34,191 nt of DNA from Actinomycetes bacterium (GTDB lineage Bacteria > Actinomycetota > Acidimicrobiia > Acidimicrobiales > RAAP-2). Below are positions 24,625-31,709 of this stretch, piece after piece; position 1 is the first letter of the stretch; each line of letters starts with the position of its first letter. The notes under the pieces are model-generated. The model ran no database searches and was not told where the DNA came from. It worked only from the letters and a program-made list of their open reading frames with translations. Where the stretch lies: positions 1 to 34,191 of the forward strand of contig JAKAZI010000012.1 in the NCBI GenBank assembly GCA_021809495.1, written 5' to 3'. The translations under genes were made by a program, and so were the position numbers.

Positions 24625-24935
24625 CGGCGGCCCCGGCGTAACACGACGGGGTACCCGCCCTCGCCGTAGCGCAACCAGTGCGCCACCCTGGTCACCGTCG
24701 CGGTCGACGCGCCGGTACGGCGCGACACCTCGTGGTAGGCCAGACCTTCGTCCACCAACTTCGCCACCTGAAGCCGCTGACCCATCGCGTCGAGCTCGTT
24801 GGTCGTGCAGAGGTCGCGCAGGAACGCCGCGACCGTGTCGCGCTCGCGCAGGTGCACGAACGCGTCGACTAACTCTTCGAACCGCCGCGCCGTCTCTTCG
24901 TGCGCCTCGGCGGGAACCACTTTGCCACTCGTCAT
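24621..24935 (-). CDS. TrpR-family (YerC/YecD-type) regulator heading the his operon
   Basis: 104-residue all-helical DNA-binding protein of the TrpR superfamily, YerC/YecD branch. The central part AAFLRDLCTTNELDAMGQRL and the reader helix region LAYHEVSRRTGASTATVTRVAHWL form the typical helix-turn-helix. It is the first gene of the operon and overlaps hisG by 4 bp. A YerC-type protein (HisR) has been proposed as the histidine regulator in Firmicutes; here the position alone supports the same role, with histidine as likely co-repressor (inference). The ATG at 24935 has TAGCAT 6 nt upstream and no ribosome-binding site, fitting a leaderless mRNA. Confidence 0.88.
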   Translation of the reverse strand: MTSGKVVPAEAHEETARRFEELVDAFVHLRERDTVAAFLRDLCTTNELDAMGQRLQVAKLVDEGLAYHEVSRRTGASTATVTRVAHWLRYGEGGYPVVLRRGRR

Positions 24936-24965
24936 GTCATCATGCTAGCCTGCTACAACACTACT
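24936..24965. promoter_or_regulatory. Divergent hisR / hisA promoter and candidate HisR operator
   Basis: Only 30 bp separate the two ATGs. The palindrome GCTAGC (24944-24949) sits in the middle. Minus-strand TAGCAT (24947-24942) is a -10 match 6 nt before hisR; plus-strand TAGCCT (24946-24951) is a -10 match 14 nt before hisA. TrpR-type operators have a CTAG core, so a regulator bound here would cover both promoters at once. Operator function is inferred. Confidence 0.5.
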
Positions 24966-25664
24966 ATGCAACTCATTCCAGCCGTCGACCTCCTCGGTGA
25001 CTTCGCCGTACGCCTCGACCGGGGCGACTACGACCGAGTCATCTTCCGCCATCCCCTCAACGACTTCATCGAGCGGATCGTCGCAACGGGTCCACCGATG
25101 ATCCACGTCGTCGACCTGGACGGCGCGCGCTCGGGTCTCGCGCGCCTCGACCTCGTTGGCCGGTGCATCGCGCTCGCCGGTTCGATCCCCGTCCAGGTCT
25201 CGGGGGGACTGCGCTCGGTTGAGTCGGCGACGCGCGCGCTCGACGCCGGCGCCGAGCGCGTGATCATCGGCTCGGCGGCGTGGGCCACGCCCGACGCGCT
25301 CGGCCTCTTCGCCGACGCGCTCGGCGACCGGCTCCTCGTCGCCCTGGACACGCGCGACGCACGAATCTCGGTCCAGGGCTGGCTCGCCGACGGGGGCCTC
25401 GGGATCGCTGACGCACTGTCGCGCTGCGTCGACGCCGGCGTCACCCGCGTGCACGTCACCGCCATCGACCGCGACGGCACGATGCGCGGTCCCGACCTCG
25501 CGTTGTACGCGCTGGCCTGCACGAGCGGCCTCGCGGTCGTCGCGGCGGGCGGCGTGCGCGACGACGCTGACGTGGCGGCGTTAGCTGAAGTCGGGTGCGA
25601 AGCAGCCATCATGGGAGTGGGTTATCTCGCCCGTCTCGGACTCACGACAACTGACTATGACTAA
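24966..25664 (+). CDS. hisA: Phosphoribosylformimino-5-aminoimidazole carboxamide ribotide isomerase
   Basis: 232-residue TIM barrel catalysing the Amadori rearrangement before HisF. Catalytic D8 (IPAVDLLG) and D128 (VALDTR) are present, with the phosphate loops QVSGGLRS and AAGGVRDD and the half-barrel repeat TAIDRDGTMRGPD. Many Actinomycetota have PriA, which also serves tryptophan synthesis; this protein reads VQGW where PriA usually has an Arg-Gly-Trp, so a HisA role is favoured but not certain. It is transcribed away from the main his operon. Start ATG 24966 with at most a short leader. Confidence 0.94.
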   Translation: MQLIPAVDLLGDFAVRLDRGDYDRVIFRHPLNDFIERIVATGPPMIHVVDLDGARSGLARLDLVGRCIALAGSIPVQVSGGLRSVESATRALDAGAERVIIGSAAWATPDALGLFADALGDRLLVALDTRDARISVQGWLADGGLGIADALSRCVDAGVTRVHVTAIDRDGTMRGPDLALYALACTSGLAVVAAGGVRDDADVAALAEVGCEAAIMGVGYLARLGLTTTDYD

Positions 25665-25825
25665 GCCGTAAGTAAGGGATTTAATAGTAGTAAAGTGCCT
25701 ATCTCCTCTCATTTTCGTCGTAACCTATAGATGGTATTTGTTTAGCCTCTAGTGACTTTTTCCCCTAATGATTGTTTCGATAAAGCCGTGAGAATGGCTG
25801 TGTACCACAACCGAAGGGGTTGAAG
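25665..25825. promoter_or_regulatory. AT-rich intergenic region upstream of a membrane protein gene
   Basis: 161 bp with much lower GC than the rest of the window, between hisA and the two-helix membrane protein. It contains TATAGAT, several TTGTTT/TTTAAT stretches and a short CTTTTTCCCC tract. No gene is visible. Most likely a strong promoter region for the downstream gene; no hairpin clear enough to be the hisA terminator was found. Confidence 0.45.
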
Positions 25826-26374
25826 ATGAAGCGTAAGACGTTGGACTTGTTACTGACCTTGCTGGGGCTCTTGCTCACGGTCGTGCTCTTGGTGGCGGGT
25901 GGACTCTTGATGTGGGGCTACAGCTTCGCCAACTCCACCGTCCACAGCCAGCTCGCCGCCCAGAAGATCTACTTCCCCGCTAAGAACTCACCGGAACTTC
26001 AGAACCCGTTGATTAAGCCGTACCTGACGCCCTACGCCGGTCAACAACTGATCAACGGTCGCGAGGCCGAGGTCTGGGCCGACCACTTCATTGCCGTCCA
26101 CCTCCAGGAGATCACTGGTGGCAAGACCTACGCGCAGTTAAGCGCCGCGTCACTCGCCGACCCCTCCAACACCACGCTCGCCAAGACCGTCCAGACCGTG
26201 TTCCAGGGTCAGACGCTGCGAGGGACGCTCCTCACCGCCTACGCCTTCTGGATGTTCGGCGTGATCGCCCTCTGGTCGGCCATCGCCATGTTCGTCCTCG
26301 CTATCTTGATGCTGATTCTCACCCTCTTGGGCTTCCGCCACTATCGCGTTATCGACCACACGGTGATGATCTAG
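25826..26374 (+). CDS. Conserved two-helix membrane protein of unknown function
   Basis: 182 residues with a long N-terminal membrane helix (LLLTLLGLLLTVVLLVAGGL) and a C-terminal hydrophobic region (FGVIALWSAIAMFVLAILML plus flanks). Between them is an outside domain of about 110 residues with Q(L)AAQKIYFPAKNSPEL and ADHFIAVHLQEITGGKTYAQL. It resembles uncharacterised actinobacterial membrane proteins, as far as can be recalled; no function is known. Start ATG 25826 is preceded by GAAGGGG; a TTG two codons earlier is less likely. It is monocistronic: AT-rich promoter region before it and a stem-loop after it. Confidence 0.8.
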   Translation: MKRKTLDLLLTLLGLLLTVVLLVAGGLLMWGYSFANSTVHSQLAAQKIYFPAKNSPELQNPLIKPYLTPYAGQQLINGREAEVWADHFIAVHLQEITGGKTYAQLSAASLADPSNTTLAKTVQTVFQGQTLRGTLLTAYAFWMFGVIALWSAIAMFVLAILMLILTLLGFRHYRVIDHTVMI

Positions 26375-26383
26375 CGAACCTCT

Positions 26384-26426
26384 GGACCACGCCGCGAACC
26401 GAGGCCCCTTCATCGCGGCGTGGTCC
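26384..26426. terminator. Stem-loop terminator after the membrane protein gene
   Basis: Perfect 14-bp inverted repeat (GGACCACGCCGCGA / TCGCGGCGTGGTCC) with a 15-nt loop, starting 9 bp after the stop. No T-tract. It separates the membrane protein gene from the pirin gene. Confidence 0.7.
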
Positions 26427-26512
26427 GGTGTAACCCAGCCCCCAGTGGCGTAGCGTCGCTGGGGGCCGCGTGGTTTCTGGGTGTCGGCGGTATCGTTGGT
26501 CACGGAGGCGAG

Positions 26513-27430
26513 ATGGCCGAAGAGCGCGCGGACGATTCGACCAACCCGACGCGTGAGGTGTTCGCGTCACACCGGGCGATGGTCGGGGCCATCGAGGTCC
26601 GTCGGGCGCTCCCCCAGCGAGCCCACCGTACCGTTGGCGCGTGGTGCTTCGCGGACCACATGGGACCAGCCGCGGTGACCGAAGAGCGGGGACTCGACAT
26701 CGGCCCACACCCGCACACCGGTCTCGCGACGGTCACCTGGTTGATCGAGGGCGAAGCGGTCCATCGCGACAGCCTGGGCACGGAACAGTTGATCCGACCA
26801 GGACAACTGAACCTCATGAGCGCGGGCCACGGCGTCGCGCATTCCGAGGAACCGACCGGCTCGTACCGAGGGACCCTCGAGGGTATCCAACTGTGGATTG
26901 CCCAACCCGAGCAGTACCGCCACGCAGCGCACGCCTTCGAACACCACGCCGAGTTGCCACGTGTGGAAATTGGTGCCAGCGAGGCGACCGTGCTGGTCGG
27001 TGACGCGTTGGGCGCGACGAGCCCGGCACGCCACGACACCGCCCTCGTCGGTCTGGACCTGGTCGTGCGCGCGTCGACCGAGATGCCGCTGGTGCGCGCC
27101 TACGAGTACGGCGTCGTGGTACTTCGCGGCGCCGTCTCGATCGACGGCACGCGTGTCGAGCCCGGTTCCCTCGCCTACTTCGCGCCCGGCATCGACGAGT
27201 GGCGCCTCGACGTGAACGAGCCGGCCCGCGTCATCGTCCTCGGTGGCGTGCCCTTTGACGAATCGATCACGATGTGGTGGAACTTCGTCGCTCGAAATCG
27301 CGACAAGTTGACGATCGCGTACCTCGACTGGAAGAACCGCGACGAGCGGTTCGGCACCGTCGCGAGCGCCCTCGCCTCGATCGACGCGCCCGTGCCCTTC
27401 TGGTTGCGAGCGGAGCCTGAAACCGCCTGA
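26513..27430 (+). CDS. Pirin family protein
   Basis: 305-residue double-cupin protein. The N-terminal cupin has the pirin metal site: H66 and H68 in IGPHPHTGLATVTWLIEGE, then H110 and E112 in MSAGHGVAHSEE, matching the human ligands in order. The C-terminal cupin (about 180-290) ends with DESITMWWNFVARN, typical of the family. Bacterial pirins include quercetin dioxygenases and proteins that modulate metabolic enzymes, so the exact role is open. Start ATG 26513 has GGAGG at close spacing; an upstream extension to 26420 would run through the previous terminator. Confidence 0.92.
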   Translation: MAEERADDSTNPTREVFASHRAMVGAIEVRRALPQRAHRTVGAWCFADHMGPAAVTEERGLDIGPHPHTGLATVTWLIEGEAVHRDSLGTEQLIRPGQLNLMSAGHGVAHSEEPTGSYRGTLEGIQLWIAQPEQYRHAAHAFEHHAELPRVEIGASEATVLVGDALGATSPARHDTALVGLDLVVRASTEMPLVRAYEYGVVVLRGAVSIDGTRVEPGSLAYFAPGIDEWRLDVNEPARVIVLGGVPFDESITMWWNFVARNRDKLTIAYLDWKNRDERFGTVASALASIDAPVPFWLRAEPETA

Positions 27431-27723
27431 GGCGTCCGGTGCGGAACACCGCCTCCTTCGCCTCGTCTCAACGTCCACCTTTCGGGCCCGTCTAAGCGAC
27501 CCGACCACATCGTCCACCACGACATCTGGGGTGAGACGCCTCGCTTGAAGCGTGGTGCCTTGTATTCATTGGATTAATACCATTGTTACTTTGTAAATTT
27601 CTATTCTATTCTTGGCATAGTTTGTGATTCTTTGCACAAAGTCGGTGCGCGGTGTTAAGCCTGATTCCAGGGCGGGACCACCGATGGGACCGCGAGATGC
27701 AGCACCGACGCAAAGGAGTCACC
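27431..27723. promoter_or_regulatory. Upstream region of the tusA-hdr operon, with a CRP/FNR-like site
   Basis: 293 bp without a gene. Positions of about 27550-27645 are strikingly AT-rich. At 27623-27638 lies TGTGA-N6-GCACA inside the longer dyad TTTGTG-N8-CACAAA, 9 of 10 matches to the CRP-type consensus TGTGA-N6-TCACA. Several TATTCT-like hexamers just upstream could be -10 elements. A CRP/FNR-family regulator is a reasonable inference for the downstream sulfur/redox operon. Confidence 0.5.
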
Positions 27724-27981
27724 ATGACCATCACCCTTGAGGAATTACGAGACGTACCGGTGGCCGTGGTCGTTGACGCCCGAGGAACCTCCTGTCCGGG
27801 ACCGATCCTGGCCGCGAAGAAGGGGATACCCGCGGTCGCGAGCGGCGCGGTCATGGAGGTGATGGCGACGGACTCCGGAACGCTCAAGGACCTACCGGCC
27901 TGGTGCAAGAAGATGGGCCACGACTTTCTCGGCGTTATCGAAGAACCCGGCTACCTGCGCCTCTTCCTGCGCAAGGTCTGA
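27724..27981 (+). CDS. TusA-family sulfur carrier
   Basis: 85-residue TusA/SirA-like protein that carries a persulfide on a conserved Cys. The Cys24-Pro-Gly-Pro27 motif (DARGTSCPGPILAAKKGI) is intact, followed by the second strand VMEVMATDSGTLKDLPAWC and the end strand LRLFLRKV. AAAGGAG lies at good spacing before the ATG. First gene of the operon, 3 bp before the MvhD-like gene. In sulfur oxidisers TusA exchanges sulfane sulfur with DsrE-type proteins, and a DsrE-like gene is two genes downstream, which supports sulfur trafficking over tRNA thiolation. Confidence 0.93.
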   Translation: MTITLEELRDVPVAVVVDARGTSCPGPILAAKKGIPAVASGAVMEVMATDSGTLKDLPAWCKKMGHDFLGVIEEPGYLRLFLRKV

Positions 27982-27984
27982 TTC

Positions 27985-28416
27985 ATGGACGTCGCCGACC
28001 ACGACGAGCGAAGCGGGCCGCGGATCCTCGTCTTTTCCACGAACAACATCTCTGACCCGGGCATCGACCTCGCCGGCAGCCGACACCTGCACTACCCCTC
28101 GACGGTCTTCACGGTCACGGTCCCCTGCTCGAGCGCGATCAAGCCCACCTGGATCCTGCACGCCTTCGAGAGCGGGTTCGACGGCGTCTTCATCGGCGCC
28201 GACGGCGACGAGTGCGCGTACCTGCCCGACTGCAACGCGCGAACCGCTCGGATCGCGGCCCGCGCGCAGACACTGATGAGCGAAGCCGGCTTCGAGCCCC
28301 AACGGGTGATGATGGCGGCCCTCTGCTCGGTCTGCGCCGAACCCTTCGTCAACCACATGCGCGAGTTCACCGAGAAGATGTCCGCGCTCGGGCGCGTGCG
28401 CGTGCTCGCGTCCTAG
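27985..28416 (+). CDS. MvhD/FlpD-like electron-transfer subunit
   Basis: 143-residue protein of the MvhD/FlpD family ([2Fe-2S] protein that passes electrons to HdrA in methanogens and Hdr-containing bacteria). Core stretches are VFTVTVPCSSAIKPTWILHAF, GFDGVFIGADGDECAY and the late ALCSVCAEPF. Five cysteines are present: C48, C77, C83, C114 and C117. The N-terminal Cys motif common in the family (after the first strand) is missing here, where the sequence reads STNNISDPG. Cluster ligands may therefore differ. In QmoB the MvhD unit is usually fused to the HdrA part; here it is separate. No strong ribosome-binding site, but only 3 bp from tusA. Confidence 0.82.
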   Translation: MDVADHDERSGPRILVFSTNNISDPGIDLAGSRHLHYPSTVFTVTVPCSSAIKPTWILHAFESGFDGVFIGADGDECAYLPDCNARTARIAARAQTLMSEAGFEPQRVMMAALCSVCAEPFVNHMREFTEKMSALGRVRVLAS

Positions 28417-28440
28417 TTCCTGCGAAAGGAGAGCCGGTCA

Positions 28441-28922
28441 TGGCTCAAACCGACAAGAAGACCATCGTTCTGTTCAGCGGCGACCTCGACAAGGTGCTCG
28501 CCGCCTTCGTCATCGCCAACGGGGCGGCGGCCATGGGTGACGACGTGACGATGTTCTTCACCTTCTGGGGGCTCAACGCGTTGCGGCGCGACCACAAGCC
28601 AGCCACGCCTGACAAGACCCCCCTGCAGCGAATGTTCGCCACCATGATGCCGCGCGGCCCGAAGAAGCTCGCGATGTCGCGCATGAACTTCGCCGGCGCC
28701 GGACCGGTGCTGATGAAGCGCATGATGCGCGCGAACCACGTGATGTCGATTGACGAGATGATCGCGACCGCGAAGGAGCAGGAGATCAAGATGATCGCCT
28801 GCACCATGTCGATGGACGTCATGGGGCTGCGGGCCGAGGAGTTGATCGACGGTCTGGAGTTCGCCGGTGTCGCGACCTACCTCGGCGAAGCCGACGAGGC
28901 GAACGTCAACCTGTTCATCTAA
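28441..28922 (+). CDS. DsrE2-like sulfurtransferase
   Basis: 160-residue DsrE/DsrF-like family protein. The fold pattern is clear: IVLFSGDLDKVLAAFVIANGAAAMG at the start, VTMFFTFWGLNAL, then a Met-rich segment and KMIACTMSMDVMGL carrying the single conserved Cys121, the likely persulfide-bearing residue. Such proteins (DsrE2/DsrE3) accept sulfane sulfur from TusA in sulfur-oxidising bacteria and archaea that use Hdr-like complexes. GAAAGGAGA lies before the ATG. Between MvhD-like and HdrA-like genes, all on the same strand with short gaps. Confidence 0.87.
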
Positions 28923-28958
28923 CACCCGAACGAATAACTACGAGAGGTGGTACGCGCA

Positions 28959-31709
28959 ATGGACTACGACGCACTGGTCGTCGGCGGGGGCATCGGGGGG
29001 ATGGAATCGTCGCTCAAGCTCGGTGACATGGGCTACAAGGTCCTGCTCGTCGAGAAGGAGCCGAGCGTGGGCGGGCGGATGATCCTGCTCTCCAAGGTCT
29101 TCCCCACCCTCGACTGCGCGAGTTGCATCTCGGGCCCGAAGATGTCCTCGACGATCAACCACCCGAACATCACCACGGCCTCCTCGAGCACGGTGCTCGG
29201 GATCCGGCGCGGCGACGACGGTCGGTTCCTCGCCACCGTGAAGAAGCGCGCCACCTACGTTGACCCGGCCGCCTGCACCGGCTGCCAGGAGTGTGAACCC
29301 GTCTGCACGGTGGCGGTGCCCGACCAGTTCAACGCCGACCTCGTCCCGCGGCGCGCGGCCTTCCTCGCCTTTCCCCAGGCGGTGCCGAAGAAGGTGGTAA
29401 TCGAACGCGCCGGCACCTCGCCGTGCACCGACACCTGCCCCGCCGGGATTAAGGCGCACGGCTACGTCGCGCTGATTCGCAACGGCAAGTACGAAGAAGC
29501 GTTCCAGTTGGTTCTCGAGGCGACGCCGCTGGTCGGCACGCTCGGTCGGGCCTGCTACGCGCCCTGTGAGAACGAGTGCACGCGCGACGACGTCGAGTCA
29601 TCGATTCCCATCCGCCGACTGAAGCGATTCGTCGCCGACCGACACTACGCAACCACCGACGGATCCGGCGTCAGTGCCCCCGAGCCCAACGGTCGACGCG
29701 TCGCGATCGTCGGTTCGGGTCCGGCGGGCCTCACCGCCGCGTGGCAGCTCGCGCGCCTGGGCTACGGCGTCACGCTGTACGAAGCCTCGCCCGAACCCGG
29801 CGGGTTCCTGCGCTACGCCATCCCCGCGTATCGACTCCCCCAGGACGTGGTCGAACGAGACATCGCCAACGTCACGGCCCTCGGGGTGACGATTCAGACC
29901 AACTCGCCGGTCACCGACCTCGAGGCCCTGCACCACTCGGGCTTTGACGCCGTGCTCGTCGCGACCGGCACGCCGCGCTCGACCACGCTCGACGTCCCCG
30001 GTGAACACCTCACCGGTGTGCGCAGTGGGCTCGACTTCCTGCGCGACGTACGCCTCGGGACCGCCCCCGACTGGCGTGGCCGGCGCGTGGTCGTCGTCGG
30101 GGGTGGCAACGTCGCCATGGACGCCGCGCGAACGGCGCGACGGCTCGGAGCGAGCCACACGACGATCGCGTATCGCCGCGGACCCGACGAGATGCCGGCC
30201 ATGGCGAGCGAAGTCGAAGACGCGAGGCGTGAGGGCGTGGCCTTCGAGTTCCTCGTCGCCCCGATCGAGGTCGTCGGCGACGAATCGGGCCGGGTCACGG
30301 GGCTGCGCTGCCAGCGCATGGCGCTCGGCGCACCCGACGCCTCGGGACGTCGTCGCCCCGAGCCGGTCGAGCACAGCGCGTTCGTCATCGACTGCGACGC
30401 CGTGATCGGCGCGATCGGCATGGTCCCGGACACCGGGGACTTCGCCTCGACGCTCACCGTCCGCACCGACCGGCGCATCGCGGTCGACCCGGCGACCCGC
30501 CAGAGCGAGATCGGCTATCTCTTCGCCGCCGGCGACGTCGTCAACGGCGCCACCGACATCACCCGCGCGGTCGGCGAGGGCCGCCGCGCGGCCCACATGA
30601 TCGATCGCTACCTCACCGGGCGACCCCTCGACGGGTTCGTCGCGCTCGACGACCGACTCGCCGTCGTGGACAAGGCCACGGTCCTGTCGCGCCAGAAGCA
30701 CTACACGCCGCGCGAGGCGACCCCCGACACGATGTCCCTCGCCGACGCCCCGATCGACTTCAGCGAGGTCGAACGGGTGTTGACCGAGATCGAGGCACTC
30801 GCCGGGGCCGGGGGCTGCCTGGACTGCGGGGTGTGTTCCGAGTGCGGCCAGTGCGTGCACGCCTGTCCCGCCGACGCGATCGACCTCAACGCGAAGGACC
30901 AGGTGATCGAGGTCGACGTCGGCGCGGTCGTCGTGTCGACCGGCTACAAGCTCTTCGCCGCCGACCTCAAACCCGAGTACGGCTGGGGCACCTACCCCAA
31001 CGTCATCACCGGCATGCAGATGGACCGGCTCCTCGCGCCGACGCGACCCTTCAACACGGTGCTGCGCCCGAGTGACGGCAAGGTCCCCGAGCGCATCGCC
31101 TACGTCTCATGCACGGGGTCGCGCGACCGGACCGTTGACAACCCCCTGTGCTCGAAGTTGTGCTGCATGTACTCGGTCAAGCAGAACCAACTCATCATGG
31201 GCACGTTGCCGCTCGCGGACGTCACCATGCACTACATCGACATCCGCGCCGCGGGTAAACGCTACGACGAGTTCTACGAGCAGTCCCGCGCCATGGGGGC
31301 GTCCTACATCAAGGGCCGGGTCTCCAAGATCACCGAGAAGGACAACGGTGACCTGGTGCTGCGCTACGAGGACATCGAGAACGGCGGGGCGATCGTCGAG
31401 GCGGAGTACGACCTCGTCGTGCTCGCCGTCGGCGTCCAGCCGAACCGCGAGGTCGAGACGCTCTTCACCGACGAGCACCTGGACCTCAACGAGTACTACT
31501 ACGTCGGCGAACCCGACGACGACCTCGACCCGGGCCGCACGAACATCCCGGGGGTCTTCGTCGCCGGCGCGGCCGCCGGCGCGAAGGACATCGTCGACTC
31601 CATCACCCACGCCGGGGCGGCCGTCTCCCAGGTCGCCGCCTACCTCGAGCGTCGCCGCGAGGACGACCGGATCAGCCGGGAGCTGGACACACTGGAGCTG
31701 TCACGATGA
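28959..31709 (+). CDS. HdrA-like flavoprotein with inserted GltD/NfnL-like NAD(P)H module
   Basis: 916 residues, far longer than HdrA or QmoA. In order: FAD loop GGGIGG (9-14); HdrA Cys motif LDCASCISGPKM (C53, C56); a [4Fe-4S] motif (C106, C109, C112, C116). Then comes an insert of about 430 residues (roughly 145-575) that is a whole GltD/NfnL/DPYD-type unit: helical Fe-S domain (C156, C160, C199, C203, C207), FAD loop GSGPAG (252-257), NAD(P)H loop GGGNVAMD (381-388) and FAD closing motif AAGDVVNGATDITRAVGEG. HdrA then resumes with a Cys-rich motif (C620, C623, C626, C629, C632, C636), the HdrA Cys cluster (C718, C731, C735, C736) and the end AGAAAGAKDIVDSITHAGAA. ATG 28959 is preceded by AGAGGTGG. 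Likely couples NAD(P)H with Fe-S/quinone electron flow. Confidence 0.93.
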   Translation: MDYDALVVGGGIGGMESSLKLGDMGYKVLLVEKEPSVGGRMILLSKVFPTLDCASCISGPKMSSTINHPNITTASSSTVLGIRRGDDGRFLATVKKRATYVDPAACTGCQECEPVCTVAVPDQFNADLVPRRAAFLAFPQAVPKKVVIERAGTSPCTDTCPAGIKAHGYVALIRNGKYEEAFQLVLEATPLVGTLGRACYAPCENECTRDDVESSIPIRRLKRFVADRHYATTDGSGVSAPEPNGRRVAIVGSGPAGLTAAWQLARLGYGVTLYEASPEPGGFLRYAIPAYRLPQDVVERDIANVTALGVTIQTNSPVTDLEALHHSGFDAVLVATGTPRSTTLDVPGEHLTGVRSGLDFLRDVRLGTAPDWRGRRVVVVGGGNVAMDAARTARRLGASHTTIAYRRGPDEMPAMASEVEDARREGVAFEFLVAPIEVVGDESGRVTGLRCQRMALGAPDASGRRRPEPVEHSAFVIDCDAVIGAIGMVPDTGDFASTLTVRTDRRIAVDPATRQSEIGYLFAAGDVVNGATDITRAVGEGRRAAHMIDRYLTGRPLDGFVALDDRLAVVDKATVLSRQKHYTPREATPDTMSLADAPIDFSEVERVLTEIEALAGAGGCLDCGVCSECGQCVHACPADAIDLNAKDQVIEVDVGAVVVSTGYKLFAADLKPEYGWGTYPNVITGMQMDRLLAPTRPFNTVLRPSDGKVPERIAYVSCTGSRDRTVDNPLCSKLCCMYSVKQNQLIMGTLPLADVTMHYIDIRAAGKRYDEFYEQSRAMGASYIKGRVSKITEKDNGDLVLRYEDIENGGAIVEAEYDLVVLAVGVQPNREVETLFTDEHLDLNEYYYVGEPDDDLDPGRTNIPGVFVAGAAAGAKDIVDSITHAGAAVSQVAAYLERRREDDRISRELDTLELSR

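Noticed and set aside
24966..25664. Calling hisA as priA (dual histidine/tryptophan isomerase)
   Set aside because: The Arg-Gly-Trp stretch expected for PriA is not present; absence of trpF in the genome would have to be known first.
27614..27636. Possible sigma-54 promoter (TGGCATAG followed by a TTTGC)
   Set aside because: Spacing between the GG and GC elements does not fit, and sigma-54 is not expected in Actinomycetota.
29598..30860. 420-residue minus-strand frame opposite the HdrA/GltD gene
   Set aside because: Composition typical of a GC-rich shadow frame (Arg, Gly, Asp, Val), no recognisable domain, and the plus-strand protein is clearly real.
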